Shown piece after piece: positions 1 through 8,441 of a DNA stretch of 64,000 bases. Source of the stretch: Ideonella livida (GTDB lineage Bacteria; Pseudomonadota; Gammaproteobacteria; Burkholderiales; Burkholderiaceae_C); NCBI RefSeq assembly GCF_010499455.1, contig NZ_JAAGOH010000015.1, positions 1 through 64,000 of the forward strand, given 5' to 3'. The notes beneath the pieces were generated by a model that did no database searches, had not been told where the DNA came from, and saw only the letters and a program-made list of their open reading frames with translations. Every line of letters starts with the position of its first letter. Within the stretch, counting starts at the first letter, position 1. Made by a program: the position numbers and the translations under genes.

Positions 1-854
1 CCTTGGCCGGCAACTTCCTGCACGATCAACTGGAATGGCTGGCGGGCGAAGGGTTTGCCCTGGACGATGCGCCGCAGGCGGCACCGGACCGGGCCGACCC
101 GCCACCAGGGGCCGCGTCCGGCGACCCCACCCCCTCGGCCCTGGCGCGCCGCCTGCTGGCGCGTTGCGAGCGCGCCGGACGCGGCGACGCCCAGGCCGCG
201 GCGGTGCTGGCCTGGCTGCGCCGGGTGCTGGTGCAGCCGCTGGCTGGCCCGCTGGGCCAGGGGCCGGACACCACCCTGACCGTCCTGGGGCAGCGCGGGG
301 CGGTGCTGGCCGAAATGGAGTTCTGGCTGCCGGTGGCCCACCTGGACGCGCCGCAGGTGGACGCCCTGTGCCGGCAGCACCTGTGGCCCGGGCGCCCGGC
401 GCTGGAGCGGCCGGCCCTGGGCGCCCGCACCCTGCACGGGCTGATGATGGGTTTTGCCGACCTGGTGTTCGAGCACGAGGGCCGCTGGTGGGTGCTGGAC
501 TACAAGAGCAACCAGCTGGGCAGCGGGCCGGCCGCCTACACCGACGACGCCCTGGCCGCGGCCATGGGTCAGCACCGCTACGACGTGCAGGCCGCGCTCT
601 ACCTGCTGGCCCTGCACCGGCTGCTGCGCCAGCGCCTGGGGGCGGCCTACCGGCCGCAGGCCCAGCTGGGCGGGGCGGTGTACCTTTTTCTGCGGGGTCT
701 GGATGGGCCCAGTGGCGGCGTGTGCGTGCTGCCGCCGTCGCTGCCTTTGCTGGAGGCGCTGGAGCGGGCCTTCGACGTCCCCCCGGCGTCCTCGCCGGAC
801 CCGCTGGCGGCCGCGCCTGCCGCAGCCCCCGATACCTTCTTGCCGGACCGCTGA
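1..854 (+). CDS. recB: RecB, exodeoxyribonuclease V beta subunit, C-terminal part (5' end outside window)
   Basis: Only the last ~284 codons are present; the frame is open from the window edge to a TGA. RecB is the 3'-5' helicase and only nuclease subunit of RecBCD, which processes DNA double-strand breaks. The visible part is the C-terminal PD-(D/E)XK nuclease domain: a Gly-Phe-Ala-Asp-Leu-Val-Phe segment followed by Val-Leu-Asp-Tyr-Lys-Ser-Asn gives the catalytic Asp and Asp-X-Lys residues. A Gln-X-X-X-Tyr motif (QHRYDVQAALYLLAL) follows, typical of RecB-family nucleases, with a later YLFLRG strand. recD starts two bases after the stop, so both are surely co-transcribed. recC is expected further upstream by the usual order, but this cannot be seen here. 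Confidence 0.93.
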   Translation, partial: LAGNFLHDQLEWLAGEGFALDDAPQAAPDRADPPPGAASGDPTPSALARRLLARCERAGRGDAQAAAVLAWLRRVLVQPLAGPLGQGPDTTLTVLGQRGAVLAEMEFWLPVAHLDAPQVDALCRQHLWPGRPALERPALGARTLHGLMMGFADLVFEHEGRWWVLDYKSNQLGSGPAAYTDDALAAAMGQHRYDVQAALYLLALHRLLRQRLGAAYRPQAQLGGAVYLFLRGLDGPSGGVCVLPPSLPLLEALERAFDVPPASSPDPLAAAPAAAPDTFLPDR

Positions 855-856
855 CC

Positions 857-3172
857 ATGAACCCAGAACGTCCCGTCCGCGGGCGGTCCCGGCCGCCGGC
901 CGGCGATCCCCACACCCTGCCGCTGTTTGCCCTGCAGGACGAGGCCGCGTCCCTGCCCACGCCTGCCCCCGCAGGCGACGGGCCGCCGGCCGAGCCCGCG
1001 CCGGCGACCGTGCTCCAGACCCTGGCCGACTGGGTGGCCGCGGGCTGGCTGCGGCCTCTGGACCTGGCGCTGGCCCGTTTCCTCCTGGCCCACGACCCGC
1101 AGGCGCCGCCGGCGCTGGGGCTGCTGGCCGCCTGGCTGTCCTGCCTGGAGGGCCAGGGCCACACCTGCCTGGTGCTGGAGCCCGCCTTGCTGGAGGGCAG
1201 CGCCGCCAGCCGGGCCGAGGCCTGGGGCGCCCAGCTGGGCTGGCCTGCAGCCGCGCGGCCCGGCCTGGGCGCGCTGCTGGCGCAGGCACCGCAGGCCGAG
1301 GGCGCTCACTGGCTGCGGACGCTGGCGCGCAGCCGTTGTGTGGCGGTGGAGGGAGCTGGGGCGCAGAAGGGGACTGAGCGGCCCGAGGCGCCCGAGGCGT
1401 CTGCCAGGACCGGGGGGCTGGCCGGCGCGGGCGGCACGCCCCCGCTGGTCTGGGTGCCCCCGGGCCCGCAGGGCCCCGGCCGCCTGTACCTGCGGCGCTA
1501 CTGGCAACATGAGCAGGCGGTGGCCGCGGCCCTGCAGGCCCGCTGCGCTGCGGCCGATGCGGGACCTGGGGCGCCGTCTGCGCCGGCGCTGGCCCGGGTG
1601 CGCCACTGGCTGGACCGCTTTTTTCCGGCGCCGCCCGCAGGGCCGGATCCTGCCGACGCCGAGCCGGACTGGCAGAAGCTGGCCTGCGCGGTGGCCTGGC
1701 GTGGCCGGCTGGGCGTGATCACCGGCGGCCCCGGCACCGGCAAGACTTACACCGCCGCACGCCTGCTGGCCCTGCTGCTGGCCACCGCCCCCGACCCTTC
1801 TCGACTGCGGGTGGCCTTGGCCGCGCCCACTGGCAAGGCCGCCGCGCGGCTCAAGCAGGCCATTGACACCGCCCTGGCCGAACTCGAGCGGCAGATGGAG
1901 GGTGAGCAGGCGCCGGACCTGCGCCTGCTCACCGCCCGCATCGGCCCGGCGCGCACCCTGCATGCCCTGCTGGGCGCCCGGCCCGACAGCCGCCAGTTCC
2001 GCCACGATGCGCTGCATCCGCTGCCGCTGGACGTGCTGATCGTGGACGAGGCGTCAATGATCCACCTGGAGATGATGAGCGCCCTGTTGGTGGCCCTGCC
2101 GCCACAGGCGCGTTTGATCCTGCTGGGCGATCGCGACCAGCTGGCCTCGGTGGAGGCCGGGGCGGTGATGGGTGACTTGTGCCGCGACGCTGCCCAGGGC
2201 CGCTACCGGCAGGAGACCGCGGCCTTTGCCGCCGCGGCCACCGGCCAGCGCTTGCCGCCGGTGTGGGGCGACGAGGCGGGCCCGGACCTGGCCCAGCAAA
2301 CGGTGATGCTGCGCCGCAGCCGGCGCTTCGAGGGGGCCATCGGTCAGCTGGCCCTGGCCGTCAATGCCGGCGAGGCCACGCGTGCCCGTGCGGTGCTGCG
2401 CCAGGGGTCGGCCGGCCCGCAGCCGCCGCTGGCGCTGCGGGAGCCGGCCATGCCGGCGGCCGTGGCCGCCCTGGCGCTGCATGGCCGCCCGGGGGCGCTG
2501 GAGCCCGGTGGTGGCGGCGGTTACCGGCCGTATGTGGACCTGCTGGGCCAGATGCCGGCCGGCGCGGCGGGCCTGTCCGCCTACGAGGCCTGGGTGAAGT
2601 CGGTGCTGCGGGCCTTTGACCGGTTTCGGGTGCTCACCGCGGTGCGTGAGGGCGAGTGGGGGGTGGCCGGGCTCAACCGCCTCATCGCCCAGCACCTGGC
2701 CAGCGCCCTGGGGCCGACCACCGGCTTCAGACCGGAGGGCGGCTGGTATGTGGGCCGCCCGGTCATGGTCACCCGCAACGACGCGGCGCTGGGCGTCTTC
2801 AACGGCGACATCGGCCTGACCCTGCCCGCCGGGCCGGCCGCCGGCCAGGGCGCCCATCGGCTCAAGGTCTGGCTGCTGGAGGGTGAGCAGCTGCGCAGCG
2901 TCGCCGCCAGCCGTCTGGCCCATGTGGAGACCGCCTATGCCATGACGGTGCACAAGAGCCAGGGATCGGAATTTGCCCACACGGTGCTGGTGCTGCCACC
3001 GGGCGGCGGCGCGGTGGCCGGCCGCGAGCTGGTCTACACCGGCATCACCCGGGCGCGCACCGCTTTCACCCTGGTGGCGGCGCAGGCCGGCACGCTGGAG
3101 GAGGCGCTGGCACGGCCGACGCGGCGGGCCAGCGGCCTGGCCGCAGCACTGGCGTTCAAGGCATCAGCGTGA
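857..3172 (+). CDS. recD: RecD, exodeoxyribonuclease V alpha subunit (5'-3' helicase)
   Basis: A 771-residue superfamily 1 helicase, the fast 5'-3' motor of RecBCD. The ATG lies two bases past the recB stop. Walker A GGPGTGKT is near residue 290, the Walker B segment VLIVDEASMIHLEMM near 394-408, and the C-terminal motif VHKSQGSEF near 698, followed by YTGITRAR. An arginine-rich VMLRRSRRF segment also fits the family. The protein is longer than E. coli RecD (608 residues). The extra length is mostly in the N-terminal ~280 residues, including a Gly/Ala/Glu-rich low-complexity stretch near residues 165-200. The 3' end overlaps the convergent last pilus gene by 17 bases. Confidence 0.95.
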   Translation: MNPERPVRGRSRPPAGDPHTLPLFALQDEAASLPTPAPAGDGPPAEPAPATVLQTLADWVAAGWLRPLDLALARFLLAHDPQAPPALGLLAAWLSCLEGQGHTCLVLEPALLEGSAASRAEAWGAQLGWPAAARPGLGALLAQAPQAEGAHWLRTLARSRCVAVEGAGAQKGTERPEAPEASARTGGLAGAGGTPPLVWVPPGPQGPGRLYLRRYWQHEQAVAAALQARCAAADAGPGAPSAPALARVRHWLDRFFPAPPAGPDPADAEPDWQKLACAVAWRGRLGVITGGPGTGKTYTAARLLALLLATAPDPSRLRVALAAPTGKAAARLKQAIDTALAELERQMEGEQAPDLRLLTARIGPARTLHALLGARPDSRQFRHDALHPLPLDVLIVDEASMIHLEMMSALLVALPPQARLILLGDRDQLASVEAGAVMGDLCRDAAQGRYRQETAAFAAAATGQRLPPVWGDEAGPDLAQQTVMLRRSRRFEGAIGQLALAVNAGEATRARAVLRQGSAGPQPPLALREPAMPAAVAALALHGRPGALEPGGGGGYRPYVDLLGQMPAGAAGLSAYEAWVKSVLRAFDRFRVLTAVREGEWGVAGLNRLIAQHLASALGPTTGFRPEGGWYVGRPVMVTRNDAALGVFNGDIGLTLPAGPAAGQGAHRLKVWLLEGEQLRSVAASRLAHVETAYAMTVHKSQGSEFAHTVLVLPPGGGAVAGRELVYTGITRARTAFTLVAAQAGTLEEALARPTRRASGLAAALAFKASA

Positions 3173-3713
3173 TGACCAGCCGGTCCTGATAGGTGCCGGC
3201 GGGTGCCTTGCTCAGGTCCTGCCCGGCCATGCGCGCCCGCAGGGTGATCGTCTGCTCGCTGTGGCGGGCGATCGTGGCCTCGGCCGGCTCCACCTCCACC
3301 CGGTAGGGCAGCAGGGCGCCGTTCTCCACATGGCGCAGCTGGGGCGTGCCGCTGCTGGACGGGGCGTTCTCGCCGGTGTCGGCGCTGACCGCGTAGCGGG
3401 CCACTGGCGAGCTGCCTTGGCACTGCAGGCGCAAGGTGGCGGTGGCCGTGGCGGCGGCGGCCTGGGGTTGCAGGGGCCCGAAGTCCAGGCCGGAGGAGGC
3501 GCTGGTCCAGGTGCAGCGGTCGCGGGGCAGCACCACGGCCGTGACCCGCACGCTGGCGGTCTCCGGCCGCACCGGCGAGGTGCCCAGCGCCAGCGCTGCG
3601 GCCAGCAAGGCCAGTGCCCAGCGGCGTGCCGCCGGGCGCGGCCGGCCGCGGGGGCCGGACGGGCCGCGTGGCAGGGGCCGCAGGGCGCGCAGAGAAGGGA
3701 TCGGCTGGCTCAT
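3156..3713 (-). CDS. Spore coat U domain (SCPU) protein, last gene of the Csu-like pilus operon
   Basis: A 185-residue secreted protein. A basic N-terminus (about 30 residues, rich in Arg and Pro) is followed by the hydrophobic core RRWALALLAAALALG, a signal peptide. The mature part has the SCPU/CsuA-B fold pattern: an early VRVTAVVLPRDRC strand with Cys, a second Cys near LRLQC, and the family's C-terminal motif GTYQDRLVITLMP just before the stop. Proteins of this family are subunits of archaic chaperone-usher pili (A. baumannii Csu). It is the fourth SCPU gene of the locus, 87 bases after the third. A very stable hairpin lies just ahead of the ATG and no Shine-Dalgarno is visible. Its 3' end overlaps recD by 17 bases. 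Confidence 0.85.
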   Translation of the reverse strand: MSQPIPSLRALRPLPRGPSGPRGRPRPAARRWALALLAAALALGTSPVRPETASVRVTAVVLPRDRCTWTSASSGLDFGPLQPQAAAATATATLRLQCQGSSPVARYAVSADTGENAPSSSGTPQLRHVENGALLPYRVEVEPAEATIARHSEQTITLRARMAGQDLSKAPAGTYQDRLVITLMP

Positions 3714-3714
3714 T

Positions 3715-3751
3715 GTGGGTGACGGGCAGAAAAGACCTGCCTGTCACCCGC
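3715..3751 (-). promoter_or_regulatory. Strong 15-bp hairpin immediately upstream of the last SCPU start codon
   Basis: GTGGGTGACGGGCAG and CTGCCTGTCACCCGC form a 15-bp stem with two G-U pairs around a 7-base loop. On the transcribed (minus) strand it ends one base before the ATG of the last pilus subunit and takes the place where a ribosome site would be. It is not followed by a T-tract, so it is not a standard terminator. It may limit translation, stabilise an mRNA end, or be a processing site. The role is inferred; the base pairing is seen. Confidence 0.55.
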
Positions 3752-3800
3752 ATATCGGACGATGCCCGCCCGCGCTTGAGGACGGGGTGGCTCTGCCGTC

Positions 3801-4289
3801 TCAGGGGGTCAGCGTCACCACCAGCTGGTCGCTGTAGCTGCCGGGCGCCACGTCTTGGCGCGGCGGCAGGCGGCCATAGAGATTCAGGCTGTAGGTGCGC
3901 AACTGGATGATCTGGGTCAGGCTCACGGTGACCGTGGCGGCGTCGGCGCCGGCGGTGCTGCCCCAGGGCAGGGTGCGCGCGGCGTCGCGGTAGATCTGGT
4001 AGTTCAGGCGGTCGTTTCCGCCGGCGCGCAGCTGCCGGGCGTAGGGGTTGCCGCTCTGGCCGCCACTCAGGGTCAGGGTGACGGTGAGGCTGGAGCCGGA
4101 GAGGATGCGCAGGCAGGTCATTTCCAGCGTGCCGGTCATGTCGGTGGGGGCGTAGGACGAGACGTCGTAGGCGCCGAAGCTCAGGCTGGCGGCGCCCAGG
4201 TTGCAGGCGATGGCGGCGGGGGCAGCCTGGGCGGCGGTCAGCAGCAGGACACCCAGCAGGGCGCGGCACTCACGGTGTCGGACAGGCAT
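3801..4289 (-). CDS. Spore coat U domain (SCPU) pilus subunit
   Basis: A 162-residue secreted SCPU protein with signal peptide CRALLGVLLLTAAQAAPAAIA, then a mature protein starting with a Cys-containing strand (IACNLGAASLSFGAYD). A second Cys follows at MTCL, and the C-terminal SYSDQLVVTLTP motif is shared by all four SCPU proteins here. The start overlaps the end of the usher gene by 20 bases and has a good ribosome site (GGGAG, 6-7 bases before ATG). Its position right after the usher matches csuE in A. baumannii, the tip adhesin. That protein has two domains and about twice this length, so equivalence is not established. Confidence 0.87.
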   Translation of the reverse strand: MPVRHRECRALLGVLLLTAAQAAPAAIACNLGAASLSFGAYDVSSYAPTDMTGTLEMTCLRILSGSSLTVTLTLSGGQSGNPYARQLRAGGNDRLNYQIYRDAARTLPWGSTAGADAATVTVSLTQIIQLRTYSLNLYGRLPPRQDVAPGSYSDQLVVTLTP

Positions 4290-6912
4290 GGAGCTCTCCC
4301 AGGTTCACCTCGGGGTCGGTGGAGGCGGGCACCTCCAGGATGAATTCGCAGCGTCGGTCGGGCATCACCAGCACGGCGAGGTGGCGGCCCGGGCTCAAAC
4401 CGTCCAGGAAGAATTCGCCCTGGGCGCCGGTGGGGCTCTGCAGCACCCTGTCGCCCACCCGCACGGTGAGGTCGGCATACGGGGCCGGGCGCCAGCCCGC
4501 CGGGGTCTGCACCCGCAGGCGGCCCTGGTGCACCTGCCAGGCCCGTACCTCAAAGCGCAGGTCCAGCCCCGCCCGGTAGCCTGGGCGCACCAGGCGCTGG
4601 CTGCTGTCGCTGATGCGGTTGAGCGACAGGTCGCGCTCCTCGAAGCTGACCTGACTCTGCACATAGGAGCCCAGCTGGGGCAGGAAGATCTCGCCCTGGG
4701 CATTGGTGCGGCCCACGTCGGTCTGGTTCAGCCGCACCCGCACGCCGGGGCTGTCGGGCAGGCTCACCAGCCCGTAGGCGTCCTGCACCGGGCGGCTGAC
4801 CGCCCAGCGCTGGGCGATCCACACCAGGGACCCCGCCCAGCCCAGGGTGGGCACAAAGCTGGTGGACCCGGAGGCGCTGCGGTCGTGGCGGGCTTGGGCG
4901 AAGGCCTGGCCGTAGGGCAGGTTCCACAGCGCGCCGGCGCTCAGCCGCTGGGCCTCGCCGCCGTCGTCCGGCCGCTGGTGTTCAGCGCGCAGCTGCCAGG
5001 ACAGGCCCTCGCCCAGTTGGGGCTGGGCGCTCAGCTGCAGGGCGCTGGTGCGGGCCCCGTCCTCGCGGCTCTGACTCAGCGTGGCGCTGGGTCGGTCCCG
5101 GGGCAGCCAGCTCAGGGTGAGCAGCCACTGGGTCGTGCCGGCCCCGGCCAGTGGTCGCGACAGGCTGAGGCCGGCCAGCAGCTCGGGCGCCAAGGCACGG
5201 TTCCAGCCCAGCTCCAGCTGCTGGCGTGCGGGGGTGACGTCGCTGGGGCGCCACGCCTGCCGCTGCCAGGCCATGCTGAGCTGGCCCACCGCCGGCAGGC
5301 GCACGCTGGCCTGGCCGACCAGCCGCCGCCAGGGCAGCAGGCCGTCGATGGTGTCGTCCTCGAACACTTCGCGCCACTGGGCCCGAAGCTGCCAGTCCCG
5401 GTGGCCGAACTGGTAGCCGGCCTGGGCCGCCCGGTCGGCCTGGCCCTGGTGGCGGCCCTGCGCCCAGGCCAGGTTGATCGCCCCCCAGCGGCCCAGCGTC
5501 CAGTCCACCTCGGGGCCCAGGTGGTGGCGGTCACGGCCCCACTGGCCCATCCAGCCCAGGGTCAACCGGTCGTCCAGCCCCCAGCGGTGGAAACCCGAGG
5601 CCAGCGCGCCCCGGTAGCGGGGCCCTTCGTCGCCCACCCGGTCCTGGGCCACGCCCAGGTGGTAGCCATACTCGGAGAGGCCGGCCCGCAGCTGGCGGGC
5701 GTCGGTGTAGCTGGACTGGCGCACCACGGTTTCCCGCCCCAGGGCGTCCCGCAGCACCAGGGTGACGTCGTGCAGGCCGGAATAGGTGCTCAGGTTGCTG
5801 AGCACCACCGGGCCGGCGCCCACCTGCTCGGTGCGTACCCGCACGCCGTCGAGGTAGACCTCCATCTGCGCGGCCGACGCCACCGCGCTGCGGATGCTCA
5901 CGCTGGGCTGGCGCTGCTGGTAAGGATCGATGCCGGCGACCGTCTGGACGCCCAGGCCCAGCAGTGGCCGCTGGTCGCCCAGCGACAGCGACGAGCTGGT
6001 GTGATCCCCCAGGGTCCAGCGGCGCAGCAAGTCGGGCTGGTCCAGCACCCAGCGGGTGGCCGCCCGGTAGTCCAGCCGTCCGCCCTCGCCGCGGTTGTGC
6101 AGGGTTTCGTTGAGCAGCAGTCCTTGGGGCAGGTGCAGACCCAGCTCGGTGCTGAGCTGGCCTTGCCAAGGCGCCTCGTCGCGATCCGGCATGCCGTTGG
6201 AGGAGATCTGGTAGTTGAGCCAGCCGGTGCCTGTGCCGCGCTGCGGCGGCAGACGGGCCCGTCCCGGGTCCATGGCCAGCTGCTGTGGGGGCAGCCAGCT
6301 CGGATCCAGCGTGACGTGCAGGGTCAGGCTCTGGAGGTCCAGGCGCATCTCCTGCACCCCCATGCCGCGCAGCGAGGCATAGGGCAGGCCCTGCTGCATG
6401 AGGAAGGTGCCGGGCAGCCGCGCCAGCCCCAGGCCACGCAAGGTGTCCAGCGACACCAGGAAATCGCCGTCGGCCTGGGCCACCACCTCCTGGCTGCCTC
6501 GCGGCACGCCGTTGACGACCAGCTCGACGATCAGCGGTCCGACGGGGGGGGCTTCTTCCACCCGCAGCGGTGCGGCCCCCGGCCCGGCCTGGGGCGCTTC
6601 GGGTTGCGTCTGGGGCGGGGGGGCGGCCGCCGCGACAGGGGGCAGCGCGGCCGGGGCGGCTGTCGCAGAGTTCGCTGGCGGCGGTGCGTCCGGGAGGGTT
6701 GAGGGCGCGATCGCCGCCGGCGTCTTGCCGGCCCGGCGGGGGGGCGCTGGCGTGGGGGCGGGCGTTGCTGCCAGCAGCGGTTCGCCCACGGCATGGCGGG
6801 GCCAGGGCAGTTCGGGGGCAATGGCCAGGCCCGGCCAGTCCGCTGCCAATGCGGCCAGCCACCAGCCGGGTGGCAGGCGGGATCGCCGTGGGCCGGCCGA
6901 CCGCCGCCTCAC
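4270..6912 (-). CDS. Csu-type fimbrial outer-membrane usher (CsuD/FimD family)
   Basis: About 880 residues. Ushers are 24-strand outer-membrane barrels that receive chaperone-subunit complexes and secrete the growing pilus. The body fits the family: an N-terminal segment LIVELVVNGVPRGSQEV, the long barrel, and a C-terminal region with LDGLSPGRHLAVL and Cys-containing EFILEVP. The start chosen is the GTG whose GTGA overlaps the chaperone stop, with GGAG 11 bases upstream; a GTG nine bases earlier is the alternative. Oddities: residues ~40-125 are an Ala/Pro-rich spacer (PAPTPAPPRRAG and similar) before the usher N-domain, and the signal peptide is poorly defined, with only a short GWWLAALAA hydrophobic patch. 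Confidence 0.9.
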   Translation of the reverse strand: MRRRSAGPRRSRLPPGWWLAALAADWPGLAIAPELPWPRHAVGEPLLAATPAPTPAPPRRAGKTPAAIAPSTLPDAPPPANSATAAPAALPPVAAAAPPPQTQPEAPQAGPGAAPLRVEEAPPVGPLIVELVVNGVPRGSQEVVAQADGDFLVSLDTLRGLGLARLPGTFLMQQGLPYASLRGMGVQEMRLDLQSLTLHVTLDPSWLPPQQLAMDPGRARLPPQRGTGTGWLNYQISSNGMPDRDEAPWQGQLSTELGLHLPQGLLLNETLHNRGEGGRLDYRAATRWVLDQPDLLRRWTLGDHTSSSLSLGDQRPLLGLGVQTVAGIDPYQQRQPSVSIRSAVASAAQMEVYLDGVRVRTEQVGAGPVVLSNLSTYSGLHDVTLVLRDALGRETVVRQSSYTDARQLRAGLSEYGYHLGVAQDRVGDEGPRYRGALASGFHRWGLDDRLTLGWMGQWGRDRHHLGPEVDWTLGRWGAINLAWAQGRHQGQADRAAQAGYQFGHRDWQLRAQWREVFEDDTIDGLLPWRRLVGQASVRLPAVGQLSMAWQRQAWRPSDVTPARQQLELGWNRALAPELLAGLSLSRPLAGAGTTQWLLTLSWLPRDRPSATLSQSREDGARTSALQLSAQPQLGEGLSWQLRAEHQRPDDGGEAQRLSAGALWNLPYGQAFAQARHDRSASGSTSFVPTLGWAGSLVWIAQRWAVSRPVQDAYGLVSLPDSPGVRVRLNQTDVGRTNAQGEIFLPQLGSYVQSQVSFEERDLSLNRISDSSQRLVRPGYRAGLDLRFEVRAWQVHQGRLRVQTPAGWRPAPYADLTVRVGDRVLQSPTGAQGEFFLDGLSPGRHLAVLVMPDRRCEFILEVPASTDPEVNLGELHACPTP

Positions 6913-7712
6913 TTCTGGCACAGCTCCGGTGAGACCTCGATGGGCTGCTGCTGCGGCCCCTGCGGGGTGTCGATCAGCACCTGGAGGTTGCCGCGCAGCC
7001 CGCAGGCCCAGCCCGGGCGCTTGACCGTGAACCGCCGCGTGGCCCCCGCCAGCACATACCAGCCTTCGGTGCGCACCTCCTGGCCCACCGTGCCGCGCAA
7101 GGTCAGCGTGGTGGCGCGGACGTGGACATTGCCGGTGTTCTGCAGCTGGATCTGGGCCTCGTCGGGCCTGCCCGCCGGCAACAGGCTCAGCCGGAGCCCG
7201 GGGCGGACCTCGGCAGGCCGCACAAAGACCGGCACCGCAAAGCGCACGCTGACCGCCACCTGGCTGCCGCCACCGGCGTTGGCACTCAGCGGCGAAGGCA
7301 GTTCCTCCACAAACAGCCGGTAAGCCTCCTCCACTTCCCCGGGAGGGCGGCGCAGGCCCAGGCGGACCAGCCGCTGGGTGCCGGGGTCCACGTTCATCAG
7401 GCGCGGGTGGTAGAGCAGCTGCTCGCTGTCCTCCAACACGTCCTGGCCGTCGGCATCCTGGGTCCAGCGGGTGAGCTTGACCTGAACCCGGTTGACCAGC
7501 CCCTCATCGTTGCTCACGTTGACCGAACCGGAACGGCGCTGGGCCCCGTCAAGCTCCACGATCAAGGGGCTGACGCCCAGGGTCGCGGCGACGCCGGGGG
7601 GGGTGGGCAGCACGGACGCAAGGGCGGTGCCCAGGAGGGCGGCCGCGAAAGGGGGGCGCCGGCGGCACAGGGCCGGGATGGGCCAACGGAGGGCTGGGAA
7701 GCAAGGCATCAT
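6909..7712 (-). CDS. Csu-type periplasmic pilus chaperone (PapD-like, CsuC family)
   Basis: About 267 residues. This chaperone folds and caps pilus subunits in the periplasm by donating a beta-strand. After an Arg-rich N-terminus comes a signal peptide (PPFAAALLGTALASVLPTPPGVAA), then the typical first strand LGVSPLIVELDGAQRRSGSVNVSN. The G1-region RLFVEELPSPL precedes the second domain with VRFAVPVFVRP. The ATG at 7712 was chosen; a GTG 18 bases upstream in frame is also possible and neither has a clear ribosome site. The stop shares GTGA with the usher start, so translation is probably coupled. The preceding SCPU gene is 82 bases away. Confidence 0.88.
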   Translation of the reverse strand: MMPCFPALRWPIPALCRRRPPFAAALLGTALASVLPTPPGVAATLGVSPLIVELDGAQRRSGSVNVSNDEGLVNRVQVKLTRWTQDADGQDVLEDSEQLLYHPRLMNVDPGTQRLVRLGLRRPPGEVEEAYRLFVEELPSPLSANAGGGSQVAVSVRFAVPVFVRPAEVRPGLRLSLLPAGRPDEAQIQLQNTGNVHVRATTLTLRGTVGQEVRTEGWYVLAGATRRFTVKRPGWACGLRGNLQVLIDTPQGPQQQPIEVSPELCQK

Positions 7713-7794
7713 TTCAGTAGAACATGACACGCTGCGGATGCGGCCGCCGTCTCCTTGCCACCCGCCGGCGGGGGCGGGCAGGGCCGGAGCGGGC

Positions 7795-8319
7795 TCAAGG
7801 GCTCAGGGTCAGGGTCACCTGGTCCGCGTAGCTGCCTGCCTCGACGTTCTCCAGGTAGGCGGCGGTCACCGTGCCGGTGACCGTGATGGCCAGGTCGACA
7901 TTCTTGGCCACACTGGCTGAGCTGGGGGTGACCGCCAGGTCGTAGGCCAGGAAGGCGGTGGACACGCTGGCGTTGACCATGCGGCGCCGTCCCACCGAGG
8001 CGGCATGCAGGCCGTCGTCGGCGGTGATCAGGAAGGTGGCAATTGGCGCGCTGCCCATGCAGCGCAGCGTGAGCCCGGCCGACACCACGGCGTTGGCTCC
8101 GCCGGCGGACAACGTGCCAAAGGGCAGGGCAGCCACGGTGCTTCCCCGGAACTGGCAGATATTCTTGCTGGGGACCGTGGCCGTCACCGGCACCGTGGAG
8201 GAGCCAGCGGCGCCAGCCAGCGGCGCCAGCAGCAGGCCTGTCAGCAAGGCCATCGCCAGCCGCAAGGTGTGTGGCGGCCCCTGCGGCGGACAGCGCGGAG
8301 GGCGGGGTAGACGGTCCAT
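7795..8319 (-). CDS. Spore coat U domain (SCPU) pilus subunit
   Basis: About 174 residues from the ATG chosen at 8319. Signal peptide LRLAMALLTGLLLAPLAGA is followed by a mature N-terminal strand STVPVTATVPSKNICQF with the first Cys, a second Cys at LTLRCMGSAPIA, and the C-terminal SYADQVTLTLSP motif. It lies second in the operon, 122 bases after the putative major subunit gene, where csuA sits in Acinetobacter. An in-frame start 87 bases upstream would add a Cys/Arg-rich leader that does not look like a signal sequence, so the shorter start is preferred. Confidence 0.86.
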   Translation of the reverse strand: MDRLPRPPRCPPQGPPHTLRLAMALLTGLLLAPLAGAAGSSTVPVTATVPSKNICQFRGSTVAALPFGTLSAGGANAVVSAGLTLRCMGSAPIATFLITADDGLHAASVGRRRMVNASVSTAFLAYDLAVTPSSASVAKNVDLAITVTGTVTAAYLENVEAGSYADQVTLTLSP

Positions 8320-8441
8320 TTCAGCCAAGGCTCGATACGCCACCGGCCCGCGGCAGCCGGCAGATGCCAGCCCCACCGAAGGCCGTTTGCAGGCCCAGGG
8401 GGGCATTCCACCGGGCTGGGCTTGAGGCCTCAGGTCTCAGC

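Noticed and set aside
35-856. Open frame upstream of the recD ATG running through recB
   Set aside because: It is out of frame with recB, Ala/Pro/Gly/Arg-rich, and has no RecD sequence before the ATG at 857.
4201-6702. An 833-codon plus-strand frame across the usher gene
   Set aside because: Antisense to the usher, no recognisable domain, repetitive Gln/His/Gly/Ala content.
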